A stretch of DNA of 18,211 nucleotides. Source: Deltaproteobacteria bacterium (GTDB taxonomy: Bacteria > Desulfobacterota > Binatia > Bin18). A program made the translations under genes and the position numbers. The stretch lies in NCBI GenBank assembly GCA_016200595.1, contig JACQEL010000259.1, forward strand, positions 1 to 18,211, given 5' to 3'. The notes under the pieces are model-generated. The model did not search any database. It was not told the origin of the DNA and saw nothing but the letters and a program-made list of their open reading frames with translations. Shown piece after piece: positions 6,304 through 14,896 of this stretch (position 1 is its first letter; each line of letters begins with the position of its first letter).

Positions 6304-7377
6304 CTATCTCTTTTTCTGTCGTGGGAAGAGGGTGAGTCGCCCGAGCGCTTCTTGGAGGAACTCTGCATAGATCGCCGCTGCGGGATATCCTGGGGTCCGC
6401 GCTATGTCCTGTTCCTCCTTTGACCGTTCGAAGTTGAAGACCCGCAGCAGCCACAGGACTTCATAGAGAGTAAATATCGCCGAGCCGACGAGCCCTCGAC
6501 CAGCCGTTCCATAGCCCTCAACAAAGGCGGCAAATAAAGCAGAGTGATGAGCAAGCTCGCCGCCGGCATTCTTCGCCGTCCAATACTTCATTTTGACAAA
6601 GTCCAGATGCGGCGCGTCGATTACGGCATTGTCCCAATCAATCACCGCCGCAATCTCCTGGTCACGCACCAAGATGTTCGCTGGCGAAAAATCATTGTGT
6701 ACCAGACACGGCGCGCAGGGCACTGAGTCAGGAATGGCAAGTTGCCCGAGCATATCGATAAGCGAACTAGGCAGGCGACCACGAGCCGCGGTGACTTCTT
6801 TTTCTAGCGCACCCTGATAACGACTCTTCCAGCCGACCGGCTGTTTCCCTACTGAGAGAAAATCCGTGTAGAAAGCCGAGAAAGTCACTTGATGTATGGT
6901 GGCTAAATGCTGCCCTGCCAGGGCGTACAAGCGCGCTTCCGGTGAACTCCAGAGAGGCACGCCTTCTACCCAGCGATATAGACAATACGGATGCGCCAGC
7001 CGGGATCTCGACCAGTCATAGTACCGTAGCGTCGGCAGCACCCCAGGAGAACTGGCGATTTCACCACAGCGCGCCGCGCAAATCACTGAGAAGGCAGCCC
7101 CTACCTCTCTATCATCTCTGACGCTCTCGGCGTAGGTGAGCAGCCAGGCAACGAAGGCCTCTTTGACCAGATCCGGCTCGTAACGGTAGACCTGTTCCTG
7201 GGTCCGTACCCGCAAACCATAGCTCTGGCCATCGACGTCTACTCTGACAATGGTATTAATGTTTCCCGAGAAAACTTCGCGCACGCGCACCGAACGGTCT
7301 CCCATCAGCGGGGCAAACACCGCTTCTAGTTGTTGGACCGTGAAAGGGTACTGATCTGCTTCGCGAGGGTTGCTCAT
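6304..7377 (-). CDS. Aminoglycoside phosphotransferase (APH)-fold kinase
   Basis: 357 aa from the chosen ATG, which has AAGGAA nine bases upstream; an in-frame ATG 23 codons earlier (7446) is possible but precedes the conserved region. The N-lobe begins YPFTVQQLEAVF and includes SGNINTIVRVDVDG as the nucleotide loop. The catalytic loop is VHNDFSPANIL (HxDxxxxN) and the metal motif is AAVIDWDNAVIDAPHLDF. These are the Brenner-type motifs of the APH/choline kinase superfamily. In environmental bacteria such proteins usually phosphorylate small metabolites rather than confer drug resistance. The substrate is unknown. It is divergent from the luciferase-like gene at 7709. Confidence 0.82.
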   Translation of the reverse strand: MSNPREADQYPFTVQQLEAVFAPLMGDRSVRVREVFSGNINTIVRVDVDGQSYGLRVRTQEQVYRYEPDLVKEAFVAWLLTYAESVRDDREVGAAFSVICAARCGEIASSPGVLPTLRYYDWSRSRLAHPYCLYRWVEGVPLWSSPEARLYALAGQHLATIHQVTFSAFYTDFLSVGKQPVGWKSRYQGALEKEVTAARGRLPSSLIDMLGQLAIPDSVPCAPCLVHNDFSPANILVRDQEIAAVIDWDNAVIDAPHLDFVKMKYWTAKNAGGELAHHSALFAAFVEGYGTAGRGLVGSAIFTLYEVLWLLRVFNFERSKEEQDIARTPGYPAAAIYAEFLQEALGRLTLFPRQKKR

Positions 7378-7509
7378 GACTAGGGGTTCCTTGGTTTGCC
7401 TGCGCGCGTTCTGGTCACGCAGGAGCATGGTTCCCATAGGTAGCATGAAAGTGCCGTTGCCGCTAACGTATCACAGATCGCGCTACGTGACATTGTAACC
7501 AGGAAGGAG

Positions 7510-7692
7510 GGGTGCATATCAAAATATTGGCAGGCTGGTGGCTCCCTGTCTGCGTGCTTCGACAAGCTCAGCACGAACGGAAAATTACCAACACAGTTAA
7601 TCCCCAGCCCCGTTCGCCCTGAGCCCGTCGAAGGGTGAACGGCGGGGTGACAGGCAACTCTGATTGAATTACCACGAAATTGTTATGCACCC
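7510..7692 (-). mobile_element. MITE-like 183-bp element, complete copy with 9-bp target duplication
   Basis: Terminal inverted repeats GGGTGCATA (7510-7518) and TATGCACCC (7684-7692), with weaker similarity to about 16 bases. They are flanked by the perfect direct repeat AGGAAGGAG at 7501-7509 and 7693-7701. The interior matches copy 1 at the left window edge in inverted orientation, including the two hairpin modules with CGTGCTTCGACAAGCTC and CCCTTCGACGGG-type cores. It carries no gene, so it needs a transposase in trans. A 9-bp duplication fits several IS families; I cannot assign one. Confidence 0.88.
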
Positions 7693-7701
7693 AGGAAGGA
7701 G
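7693..7701 (+). promoter_or_regulatory. Ribosome binding site of the 7709 gene, doubled as MITE target duplication
   Basis: AGGAAGGAG ends seven bases before the ATG at 7709 and is that gene's Shine-Dalgarno sequence. The identical 9-mer at 7501-7509 on the other side of the MITE is the other half of the target duplication. The insertion thus hit the ribosome site and restored it, while pushing the ancestral upstream region 192 bp away. Confidence 0.8.
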
Positions 7702-7708
7702 AGAAGCG

Positions 7709-8743
7709 ATGCAACTAGACCTGATGTTCACAGTTCGTGCATTTGCCGAGGCAGGAAGCTTGACTGACGCCGCCGAGGTGGCCCGCGCGGCTGAAGATCT
7801 GGGATTCACCGGCTTGTGGAGTGTCGAGAACCAGCATGATCCATTTTTACCGCTCGCGGTCGCTGCCACCAAAACTAGTAAGATCACCCTCGGCACAGCC
7901 ATCGCTTTGGCCTTTCCCCGTAGCCCGATGTCGCTGGCCTATACCGCTTGGGATCTGCAGGCAGCCTCCAACGGCCGCTTTATTCTGGGGTTAGGCACCC
8001 AGGTCAAAGGACACAACGAGCGCCGCTTTAGTGTGAAGTGGGGTTCTCCAGGTCCTAAACTGCGGGAAATTATTCTCGCCTTACGCGCCATCTGGGATTG
8101 CTGGCAGAACGGTAGTCAGCTGAATTTCGTCGGTGATTTTTATCAGTTCACCCTGATGCCACCGGCTTTTAGTCCTGGACCTCTCACTCACCCGCACGTC
8201 CCGATCTACATTGCTGGCGTGAATCCCTACATCTGCCGGCTCGCCGGCGAGTTGTGTGAGGGGTTCCATGCCCATCCGTTTCACTCAGCGAAATACTTGC
8301 GCGAAGCAGTATTGCCGCAGATTGAGCAAGGCGCCAGGAAAGCCGGTCGCAGCCGCAAAGACATGACCATGACTACCTCCGCGTTCGTCATCATGGGCGA
8401 CAGTCAAAAAGAAATGGACGAGATGCGCGAGAAGGTACGGCAGCAGATTGCTTTCTACGCATCTACCCGTACCTACAAGCCGGTACTCGATATCCACGGT
8501 TGGGGAGAGGTCTGCCTGCGGTTGAGCGAGAAAGCGGCTAAGGGTGAATGGGGAGCTATGGCCAAGGAAATCACCGACGAGATGCTGACCGAGTTTACCG
8601 TGACCGGTGCTCCTGATGAGGTGCCTGGGCTGCTCAAGGCGAAGTATGAGGGGCTGCTTGACCGGGTGATGTTTTACCATGCAGACCGTCCAGGTCAGAA
8701 CGAGGCCCGCTGGCGAAAAATTATTGCGGCCTTTCAAGCGTGA
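7709..8743 (+). CDS. LLM-class F420/flavin-dependent oxidoreductase
   Basis: 344 aa from the ATG with a strong Shine-Dalgarno (AGGAAGGAG); an upstream TTG/ATG in the same frame would start inside the MITE. It is cytoplasmic, without a signal. The luciferase-like barrel is clear: AAEVARAAEDLGFTGLWSVENQHDPFLPLAVAA, KITLGTAIALAFPRSP, RFILGLGTQVKGHNERRF, VPIYIAGVNPYICRLAGELCEGFHAHPFH. This combination resembles the MSMEG_2256-type group of probable F420-dependent enzymes. The substrate is unknown. It differs from the Tat-exported paralogue at 3508 and is not obviously in an operon with it. Confidence 0.88.
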   Translation: MQLDLMFTVRAFAEAGSLTDAAEVARAAEDLGFTGLWSVENQHDPFLPLAVAATKTSKITLGTAIALAFPRSPMSLAYTAWDLQAASNGRFILGLGTQVKGHNERRFSVKWGSPGPKLREIILALRAIWDCWQNGSQLNFVGDFYQFTLMPPAFSPGPLTHPHVPIYIAGVNPYICRLAGELCEGFHAHPFHSAKYLREAVLPQIEQGARKAGRSRKDMTMTTSAFVIMGDSQKEMDEMREKVRQQIAFYASTRTYKPVLDIHGWGEVCLRLSEKAAKGEWGAMAKEITDEMLTEFTVTGAPDEVPGLLKAKYEGLLDRVMFYHADRPGQNEARWRKIIAAFQA

Positions 8744-8760
8744 GAAAGAATTTTCCCCTG

Positions 8761-8849
8761 CTGGGAGCGCGACCATCTTGGTCGCTTTTCACAGCGGGCG
8801 GGACGCCCGCGCTCCCAGCAGAGAACCCATGCAAGTGAAAACTACTGTA
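8761..8849 (-). repeat. 89-bp cruciform repeat, copy B (inverted)
   Basis: Reverse-complement homologue of 5145-5233, ending in CATGCAAGTGAAAACTACTGTA on the plus strand. Same outer stem (CTGGGAGCGCG with CGCGCTCCCAG) and two inner hairpins. It lies between the luciferase-like gene and radC and occupies most of their 155-base gap. Confidence 0.85.
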
Positions 8850-8898
8850 AAGAGCGCGGCTGGACTCCGGGTAAACGAATGTGGTATGAGCCAGAGCC

Positions 8899-9594
8899 AT
8901 GACGCAGCCAATTAAGGAGTGGCCGGAGTCGGACCGACCACGCGAGAAGTTGCTCGAAAAAGGGTCGGACGCGCTCTCGAATGCCGAGTTACTGGCAATT
9001 ATCTTGCGCGTTGGTGATGCGAGTTCGCACAAAAGCGCGCTCGATTTTGGCCGCGAGTTGCTTAGTCTCTTTGGAGAATCGTTCCGTAAACTTGAGGAAG
9101 CAAGTGTGCAAGAGATCTGCACGCTCAAAGGCATCGGCCCGGCTAAGGCGGCGCAGATCAAAGCTGCCCTGGAGATCGGCAAGCGCTTTGCCCAGGAAGA
9201 GATGAAGCGGGGAGAGCAGTTTCAGTCAAGTGCCGACATCTTTAATCACTATCGCGAGCAGCTCGGCGGTCTGAAGAAAGAAGAGTTTCATGTCCTGCTG
9301 CTGGATGCGAAGAACCGAAAGATCAGAGACGTGCGTGTGTCTGAGGGGTCGCTTACCTCTTCTCTGGTGCATCCACGTGAAGTGTTCAATCCAGTGATCC
9401 GCGAGTCCGCTGCCGCGGTCATCCTTATTCATAACCATCCGAGCGGCGATCCGTTGCCCAGTCAAGAAGACCTGCACATTACCCGTCGTCTACGGGAAAT
9501 CGGTGAAGTGATGGGCGTACGTGTACTCGATCACATTATTATCGGCAAGGGGAAGTATGTGAGCTTTGTCGATGATGGGTATTGGGAACGTTAA
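8899..9594 (+). CDS. radC: RadC family JAMM/MPN protein
   Basis: 231 aa, full length for RadC. The N-terminal helical part contains a helix-hairpin-helix (LKGIGPAKAAQIKAALEIG, 76-94). The C-terminal JAMM domain has the metal motif H178-N-H180-PSGDPLPSQE-D191. The N-terminal WPESDRPREKLLEKGSDALSNAELLAIILR segment is the RadC hallmark. Historically called a DNA repair protein; its biochemical role is not established. The start has only a weak ribosome site. The following MaoC gene's Shine-Dalgarno overlaps the radC stop codon, so the two are translationally close although functionally unrelated. Confidence 0.95.
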   Translation: MTQPIKEWPESDRPREKLLEKGSDALSNAELLAIILRVGDASSHKSALDFGRELLSLFGESFRKLEEASVQEICTLKGIGPAKAAQIKAALEIGKRFAQEEMKRGEQFQSSADIFNHYREQLGGLKKEEFHVLLLDAKNRKIRDVRVSEGSLTSSLVHPREVFNPVIRESAAAVILIHNHPSGDPLPSQEDLHITRRLREIGEVMGVRVLDHIIIGKGKYVSFVDDGYWER

Positions 9595-9604
9595 GGAAAA
9601 TAGC

Positions 9605-10459
9605 ATGAGTCTGAACCGTAACCTGATAGGAAAACAATATCCGCCGCAAGACTACGGTGTCACTGCGGAAGCAACGATGCAGTACGCCCGCGCCTATAAC
9701 GAGGATAATCCCTGGTTCTTCGATACTACCAGGCCGGGCGGTATCATTGCCCCGCCGATGTTTGGCGTGGTAATGAGCTGGCTGCCAATTATCATGGTGA
9801 TGTCTGACAGCGACCTGGGGGTTGATTTGCTGCGTCTCCTGCACGCCGAGCAGGATATGTATTTCTCCCGCCCGGTCGCTCCTGGAGATATCGTCACGAG
9901 CACGGCCAAGATTCTTGCTATCGAGGCAAAGGCCACCGGAGAATCAGTGGTGCTGGAAGTCTCTTGTACCAACCAGCGCGGAGAGCCAGTGCAGCGGCTG
10001 CTTTTTACCGCCTTCATTCGCGGCAAAGGCAAGAGGGACAAGCGTAACGACGAACCAAGCGAAGAACCACCCTCGGGCGAGCCACTCCTCCGCGTCTCCC
10101 AATCAATCGACCTGGACCAGACCTATCGCTATGCCCATGCGTCTGGCGATCATAATCCAATTCATGTTGATGAAAACATGGCGAAGATGGCCGGTCTGCC
10201 CGGCATTATCGTGCACGGTCTGTGTACTATGGCCTTCGCCTCGAAGGTTATGATCGACCAGTTATGTGACCGAGATCCACGCCGGCTTAAGCGGCTGCGC
10301 ACCCGCTTCTCTCGTCCAGTGTTCCCAGGGCAGATGATTACCACCGCGATCTGGCCGCGCTCGGATCGCGGTGGTCTCAAGGTCTATGCCTACGAAACAG
10401 AAAACCCTAACGGGAAAGCGGTCATAAAAGACGGGTTAGTGGAGGTAGCAACTATATGA
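9605..10459 (+). CDS. MaoC-type double-hotdog dehydratase/hydratase
   Basis: 284 aa from the ATG with AAGGA at 9593-9597, ten bases after the radC stop; a longer start at 9566 would overlap radC. The N-terminal hotdog domain (about 5-130, FAS1-type dehydratase-like, with IIAPPMFG and VAPGDIVTSTAKI) is joined by a charged linker (131-150) to a C-terminal MaoC domain. The catalytic pair is in HASGDHNPIHVDE: D172 and H177 (D-x4-H), followed by GLPGIIVHGLCTMAF. Such proteins hydrate trans-2-enoyl-CoA or related thioesters. Glutaryl-CoA dehydrogenase lies 2.7 kb downstream, so a link to acyl-CoA catabolism is plausible. Confidence 0.9.
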   Translation: MSLNRNLIGKQYPPQDYGVTAEATMQYARAYNEDNPWFFDTTRPGGIIAPPMFGVVMSWLPIIMVMSDSDLGVDLLRLLHAEQDMYFSRPVAPGDIVTSTAKILAIEAKATGESVVLEVSCTNQRGEPVQRLLFTAFIRGKGKRDKRNDEPSEEPPSGEPLLRVSQSIDLDQTYRYAHASGDHNPIHVDENMAKMAGLPGIIVHGLCTMAFASKVMIDQLCDRDPRRLKRLRTRFSRPVFPGQMITTAIWPRSDRGGLKVYAYETENPNGKAVIKDGLVEVATI

Positions 10460-10464
10460 GGAGC

Positions 10465-10591
10465 ACACCAAGATCTGGGGTATCGCTGGGAATGCCCTTT
10501 CCAGTGGCACCGGCCGCTGGCCGGTGCGCACCGCCGAGCCGGCGGTGCCACTATGTGCTGCGGCCTGAGCGGTCAATCCATATCTTGGTGT
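10465..10591. repeat. 127-bp terminal-inverted-repeat element with nested hairpins
   Basis: Ends are ACACCAAGAT (10465-10474) and its complement ATCTTGGTGT (10582-10591). The centre has an AGTGGCAC/GTGCCACT stem enclosing GCACCGGCC-GCT-GGCCGGTGC and GCACCGCC...GGCGGTGC hairpins. It fills the gap between two convergent genes (MaoC and ssb), so it may act as a bidirectional stop. No target duplication is visible. Confidence 0.7.
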
Positions 10592-10604
10592 ACCAGACAT
10601 ATAG

Positions 10605-11042
10605 CTAGAACGGGATATCGTCATCCGGCACCGGTCCGGCACCGAAGTCATCAAATCCTCCGGCTGACCCACCGCTCTCGGACTGGCTAGCGCGTCCACC
10701 GCCACCGCCACCGCCGCTGCCGAGGAACTGCACACGCTGAGCCACGACCTCGGTAATGTAGCGCTTGTTGCCATCCTTGTCGTCGTAACTCCGCGAGCGG
10801 ATGGCCCCTTCGATATACACCTGACGGCCCTTAGCCAGGTATTGGCCGCAGTTCTCAGCCTGCTTGCCCCACACGACGATATTATGCCACTCGGTGCGTT
10901 CCTGCCGTCCACTTTCCTGGTCCATCCAGGAGTCAGTCGTAGCCAGCGGAAACTTCGCCACCGCCCGTCCACTGGGGGTGAAACGCACCTCCGGGTCTTT
11001 CCCTAAATTGCCGACGAGAATCACTTTATTGACAGAGGCCAT
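10605..11042 (-). CDS. ssb: Single-stranded DNA-binding protein
   Basis: 145 aa with the OB fold at about 1-108 (SVNKVILVGNLGKDPEVRFTPSGRAVAKF, TEWHNIVVWGKQAENC, YIEGAIRSRSYDDKDGNKRYITEVVA). A Gly/Ser-rich linker with a run of seven glycines follows (about 109-130), then the acidic C-terminal tip DDDIPF that docks partner proteins. It binds ssDNA in replication and repair as a tetramer. The start at 11042 has a perfect AGGAGG eight bases upstream; an in-frame ATG ten codons earlier does not. It is divergent from ggt. Confidence 0.96.
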   Translation of the reverse strand: MASVNKVILVGNLGKDPEVRFTPSGRAVAKFPLATTDSWMDQESGRQERTEWHNIVVWGKQAENCGQYLAKGRQVYIEGAIRSRSYDDKDGNKRYITEVVAQRVQFLGSGGGGGGGRASQSESGGSAGGFDDFGAGPVPDDDIPF

Positions 11043-11125
11043 GATAGGTTCCTCCTGCCGGCACCGTAACAATCGGGGTTTTTGAAGTCAATCATTCTTT
11101 CGCCTTTTCTTGTGCCCAATACAGG

Positions 11126-11154
11126 TTGATGTGCAAATGACAACGCCTTAGACT
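11126..11154 (+). promoter_or_regulatory. Candidate sigma70-type promoter for the gamma-glutamyltransferase gene
   Basis: TTGATG (11126-11131), a 17-bp spacer, then TAGACT (11149-11154), in the divergent ssb/ggt gap. Each hexamer is a partial match to consensus. Position suits either candidate start of the gene. Confidence 0.3.
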
Positions 11155-11213
11155 ATCGCAACCATCTTCGCGACAAGACAATGCGGAGTCAAAGGACAGG
11201 AGGTTGTACAAGA

Positions 11214-13013
11214 GTGCTCAAGAAAAACCCAGAGAAAACTGCGCTTCGTCTTCCCTTTTTCCTCCTGTTCTTCTTTGCGGCTGTCTTTACCGGGGTGCTT
11301 CCCCAGACTTCCCTCGCCCAACCGACGGCAGAACAGCAGACCGATCCGGCGAAGTATGGCCCCTTCGTAGCCACTGGTCGCCAGGGCATGGTGGTGACCG
11401 CAGGCGATCAAGCGAGTGAGGCGGGCATCGAGATGTTGCGCCGCGGCGGCAATGCTGTGGATGCCGCAGTGGCGGCTTCGTTCGCTATCAGCGTGATCCG
11501 ACCACAATCGACCGGCATCGGCGGTGGTGGATTTTTCTTACTCTATCTGGCCAAGAGTAAAGAAACCCTGGCGATCGATTGCCGTGAGCGCGCGCCAATT
11601 CGAGCGACTGGCGATATGTTTGTACGGGACGGCAAGGCGGTGGCCGATCTTAGCCGTAACGGCCCACTTGCCGTGGCCGTCCCTGGTTTGGTGGCTGGCC
11701 TGGTGGAAATTCAAGAAAAGTACGGCACCATGCCGCTAAAGGAAGTTATAGCGCCAGCTATCCGTTTGGCTGACCAGGGTTTTCCTATCTATCCACAACT
11801 GGCGCAAGCGCTTGCTTACCGGGCAAAGTTACTTGGCGATTCTCCAACCACCCGCGCGATTTACTTCCGCGAAGACAGACCTCTACACGAGGGAGAACTG
11901 CTCATCCAGAAAGATCTCGCCAAGACGCTAGGTGAAATTGCCAGCCAAGGAAAGAAAGCGTTTTATCAAGGCAAAGTGGCTGAGGCGCTGGTCAAGGAAG
12001 TGCAAGCCCGAGGGGGCCTCATCGCTCAAGAAGACCTCGATAGCTACCGCGTACGGTATCGTCCGCCGCTTACTGGCACGTTTCGCGGAGCCCAGGTGCA
12101 CGTCATGCCTCCGCCGAGTTCCGGTGGAGTTCTGATCTTACAGATGCTCAACGTCCTTTCTGGTTTCCCGCTTCCACAGTTTGGCTTTCATACGCCCAAG
12201 GCGATTCACCTATTGGCCGAAACCATGCGTCTAGCGTTTCGTGACCGGGCGCGCTACCTGGGAGACCCGGATTTCGTGCAGGTACCGACCGCCATGCTCG
12301 CGTCTGAGAGTTATGCCGCTGACCTGCGCGCGAAGATTGATCTGGCCAAAGCCACACCGAGCGAAGCCCTCCCCGCCTCATCTCCCGGTAAAGTCGAATC
12401 CACCAGCACTACGCATCTCTCGGTCATCGATAAAGCGGGGAACGCGGTAGCCACCACTCAGACTGTCAATCTCTATTTTGGCAGCGGGGTGATGGTGCCC
12501 GGCACCGGCGTGCTGCTGAATGATGAAATGGACGACTTCAGTGCTCAGCTCAATAATCCCAACGCCTTCGGCTTACTCGGCGAGACCGACGCCAATGCCA
12601 TCGCGCCGCGCAAAACTCCGCTCAGCAGCATGAGTCCGACTATTGTCACGCGCGACGGCAAAGTCATCCTGATCGCCGGCAGTCCAGGGGGGTCACGGAT
12701 CATCAGCGCCACCTTACAGATCCTGCTCAACGTGCTGGCGTACGATCTGTCGCTCCCAGAGGGAATGTTCGCGCCTCGTATTCATCACCAGTGGGTTCCT
12801 GACGAATTGTTAGTCGAGGTACAAAAGGGAAACCAGCCAGAAGGGTTGGTCCCAGCTCTCCAACAGATGGGCTACAAAGTCACGCTGGTTGAAGATACCG
12901 GTGACGGACGCACCCCTTTCGGCAATGTGCAGGCGATCCAGGTTGACCTGGCTTCTGGTCAAATCACTGGTGTCTCTGATCCGCGCGGGGAGGGGCGACC
13001 GCATGGATTTTAG
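11214..13013 (+). CDS. ggt: Gamma-glutamyltransferase (secreted or periplasmic)
   Basis: 599 aa from a GTG with AGGAGG ten bases upstream; an ATG at 11181 adds 11 residues but has no ribosome site. Signal peptide: KKNPEKT, then LPFFLLFFFAAVFTGVL, cleavage after LAQ. It is an Ntn hydrolase that self-cleaves before the catalytic Thr of TTHLSVIDKAGNAV (Thr399 here), with a second family Thr 18 residues on. PLSSMSPTIV and AGSPGGSRI match the substrate-pocket serines and oxyanion glycines, and NAVDAAVAASFA plus STGIGGGGFFLLY mark the large subunit. It transfers or hydrolyses gamma-glutamyl groups of glutathione and related peptides outside the cytoplasm. Confidence 0.94.
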   Translation: MLKKNPEKTALRLPFFLLFFFAAVFTGVLPQTSLAQPTAEQQTDPAKYGPFVATGRQGMVVTAGDQASEAGIEMLRRGGNAVDAAVAASFAISVIRPQSTGIGGGGFFLLYLAKSKETLAIDCRERAPIRATGDMFVRDGKAVADLSRNGPLAVAVPGLVAGLVEIQEKYGTMPLKEVIAPAIRLADQGFPIYPQLAQALAYRAKLLGDSPTTRAIYFREDRPLHEGELLIQKDLAKTLGEIASQGKKAFYQGKVAEALVKEVQARGGLIAQEDLDSYRVRYRPPLTGTFRGAQVHVMPPPSSGGVLILQMLNVLSGFPLPQFGFHTPKAIHLLAETMRLAFRDRARYLGDPDFVQVPTAMLASESYAADLRAKIDLAKATPSEALPASSPGKVESTSTTHLSVIDKAGNAVATTQTVNLYFGSGVMVPGTGVLLNDEMDDFSAQLNNPNAFGLLGETDANAIAPRKTPLSSMSPTIVTRDGKVILIAGSPGGSRIISATLQILLNVLAYDLSLPEGMFAPRIHHQWVPDELLVEVQKGNQPEGLVPALQQMGYKVTLVEDTGDGRTPFGNVQAIQVDLASGQITGVSDPRGEGRPHGF

Positions 13014-13040
13014 AGAAAATGTAACGATCAATAAAGAATA

Positions 13041-13104
13041 AAACGTAAAACGTAAAAAAATAATCAGCCCTTCTTCTTACGTTTTACTCCTTACGTTTTA
13101 CGTT
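13041..13104. repeat. ACGTAAAACGTAA inverted repeat between ggt and gcdH
   Basis: Left arm AACGTAAAACGTAA (13042-13055) and right arm TTACGTTTTACGTT (13091-13104) are exact reverse complements 35 bases apart. A third partial copy TTACGTTTTAC (13077-13087) allows an alternative shorter hairpin. It is AT-rich compared with its surroundings. It may terminate ggt transcription or be a dispersed repeat; the sequence alone does not decide. Confidence 0.65.
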
Positions 13105-13122
13105 CCGAGAAAGGAGTGAGTC

Positions 13123-14298
<1,176 letters not shown>

Positions 14299-14366
14299 CA
14301 GGGTGGAGGTGCGTTACGATCGCGCCGTCGCCTTAGGGTTGACGGCACGGAGCAGGGACGAAGGAA

Positions 14367-14455
14367 GTTGCTAGATGTAGGACCCCGGTGTTGCTAGATG
14401 TAGGAACCTTGATGTCGCTAGATGTAGGAATTCTCTGGTTGCTAGATCTAGCAAC
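14367..14455. repeat. Four-unit tandem array ending in a perfect palindrome
   Basis: Units GTTGCTAGATGTAGGA start at 14367, 14390, 14414 (GTC variant) and 14438, a period of 23-24 bp, roughly two helical turns. The fourth becomes the perfect 18-bp palindrome GTTGCTAGATCTAGCAAC (14438-14455). A further 12-bp palindrome GCAACATGTTGC follows at 14471-14482, inside a TCGCTAT/ATAGCGA pair. The helical phasing suggests a protein-binding array. The remainder of the 14299-14613 gap holds a weak GCCGTC/GACGGC hairpin (14324-14346), the GTTAGGC site and the toxin operator. Confidence 0.75.
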
Positions 14456-14517
14456 TTATCGCTATCAGTGGCAACATGTTGCTGCTAATAGCGACAGGAA
14501 ATGCGGTCTATCACAAA

Positions 14518-14524
14518 GTTAGGC
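14518..14524 (+). other. Integron-type crossover site (GTTAGGC), left edge of the toxin-antitoxin cassette
   Basis: CACAAA-GTTAGGC fits the GTTRRRY crossover box. It is the exact complement of the GCCTAAC box at 15152-15158, as expected when one cassette's attC is split to the two cassette ends. The preceding ACAAAG also resembles, from memory, the end of attI1. A preceding attC fold is not visible. Confidence 0.5.
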
Positions 14525-14580
14525 TGCGCAATTCATCAAAGATGTGTTTCTTCTGATCTCGCCGTTGAAGCGACTTCCTT

Positions 14581-14602
14581 GACATACCATATTGGATATG
14601 TC
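14581..14602. promoter_or_regulatory. Operator-like inverted repeat/promoter of the toxin-antitoxin pair
   Basis: GACATA...TATGTC half-sites form a 22-bp imperfect palindrome just before the toxin start. It overlaps TTGACA (14579-14584), and TTGAAG (14565-14570) with CATATT 17 bp later is an alternative promoter reading. Autorepression by the HTH antitoxin is the usual arrangement. Confidence 0.45.
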
Positions 14603-14613
14603 TACCTTGCCGC

Positions 14614-14895
14614 ATGTGGCGGATTGAGGAGCATCAGCGCGTGGAAAAACAGCTTGATGCAGTGCCAGAGGAAATTCTGAAACGCTACGAGAAATGGAAA
14701 GACCTCGCCATGATCTCTGGTCCCCCAGGGCTGAGACTGATCAAAGGGTTCCATGATGAAGCGTTACGGGGAGAATGGCAGGGGTATCGCTCTTCTCGCC
14801 TCGGGTTACAGTACCGCGTGATTTACCGCCTGTTCTCCAAGCAGTCCTTGTTTCAAGTAGAGCATGTCACTTCCCATGACTATCGGAGACCCTAA
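14614..14895 (+). CDS. RelE/HigB-type toxin
   Basis: 93 aa. MWRIEEHQRVEKQLDAVPEEILKRYEKW followed by GLRLIKGFHDEALRGEWQGYRSSRLGLQYRVIYRL and a terminal VEHVTSHDYRR fits the small RelE/ParE superfamily fold. The superfamily mostly holds mRNA interferases that cleave mRNA at the ribosome; the activity here is inferred. No Shine-Dalgarno is visible before the ATG, which fits a poorly translated or leaderless toxin message. The antitoxin starts one base after the stop. Toxin-first order with an XRE antitoxin is the HigBA layout. Both genes lie inside a putative integron cassette (14519-15245). Confidence 0.82.
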   Translation: MWRIEEHQRVEKQLDAVPEEILKRYEKWKDLAMISGPPGLRLIKGFHDEALRGEWQGYRSSRLGLQYRVIYRLFSKQSLFQVEHVTSHDYRRP

Positions 14896-14896
14896 G

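Noticed and set aside
10436..10972. 178-aa minus-strand open frame
   Set aside because: It is an out-of-frame shadow of ssb and the adjoining repeat; ssb is unmistakable on the same strand.
11063..11091. Sigma70 promoter for ssb (TTGACT, 17 bp, TACGGT)
   Set aside because: The -10 match is poor and the transcript would begin within the Shine-Dalgarno sequence.
14367..14455. CRISPR array
   Set aside because: Four units at 23-24-bp period leave spacers of only 7-8 bases, the last unit is a palindrome, and no cas gene is near.
14299..14518. Integron integrase gene or a preceding attC
   Set aside because: No open frame with tyrosine recombinase motifs exists in the window. The bases before GTTAGGC have no upstream complementary arm.
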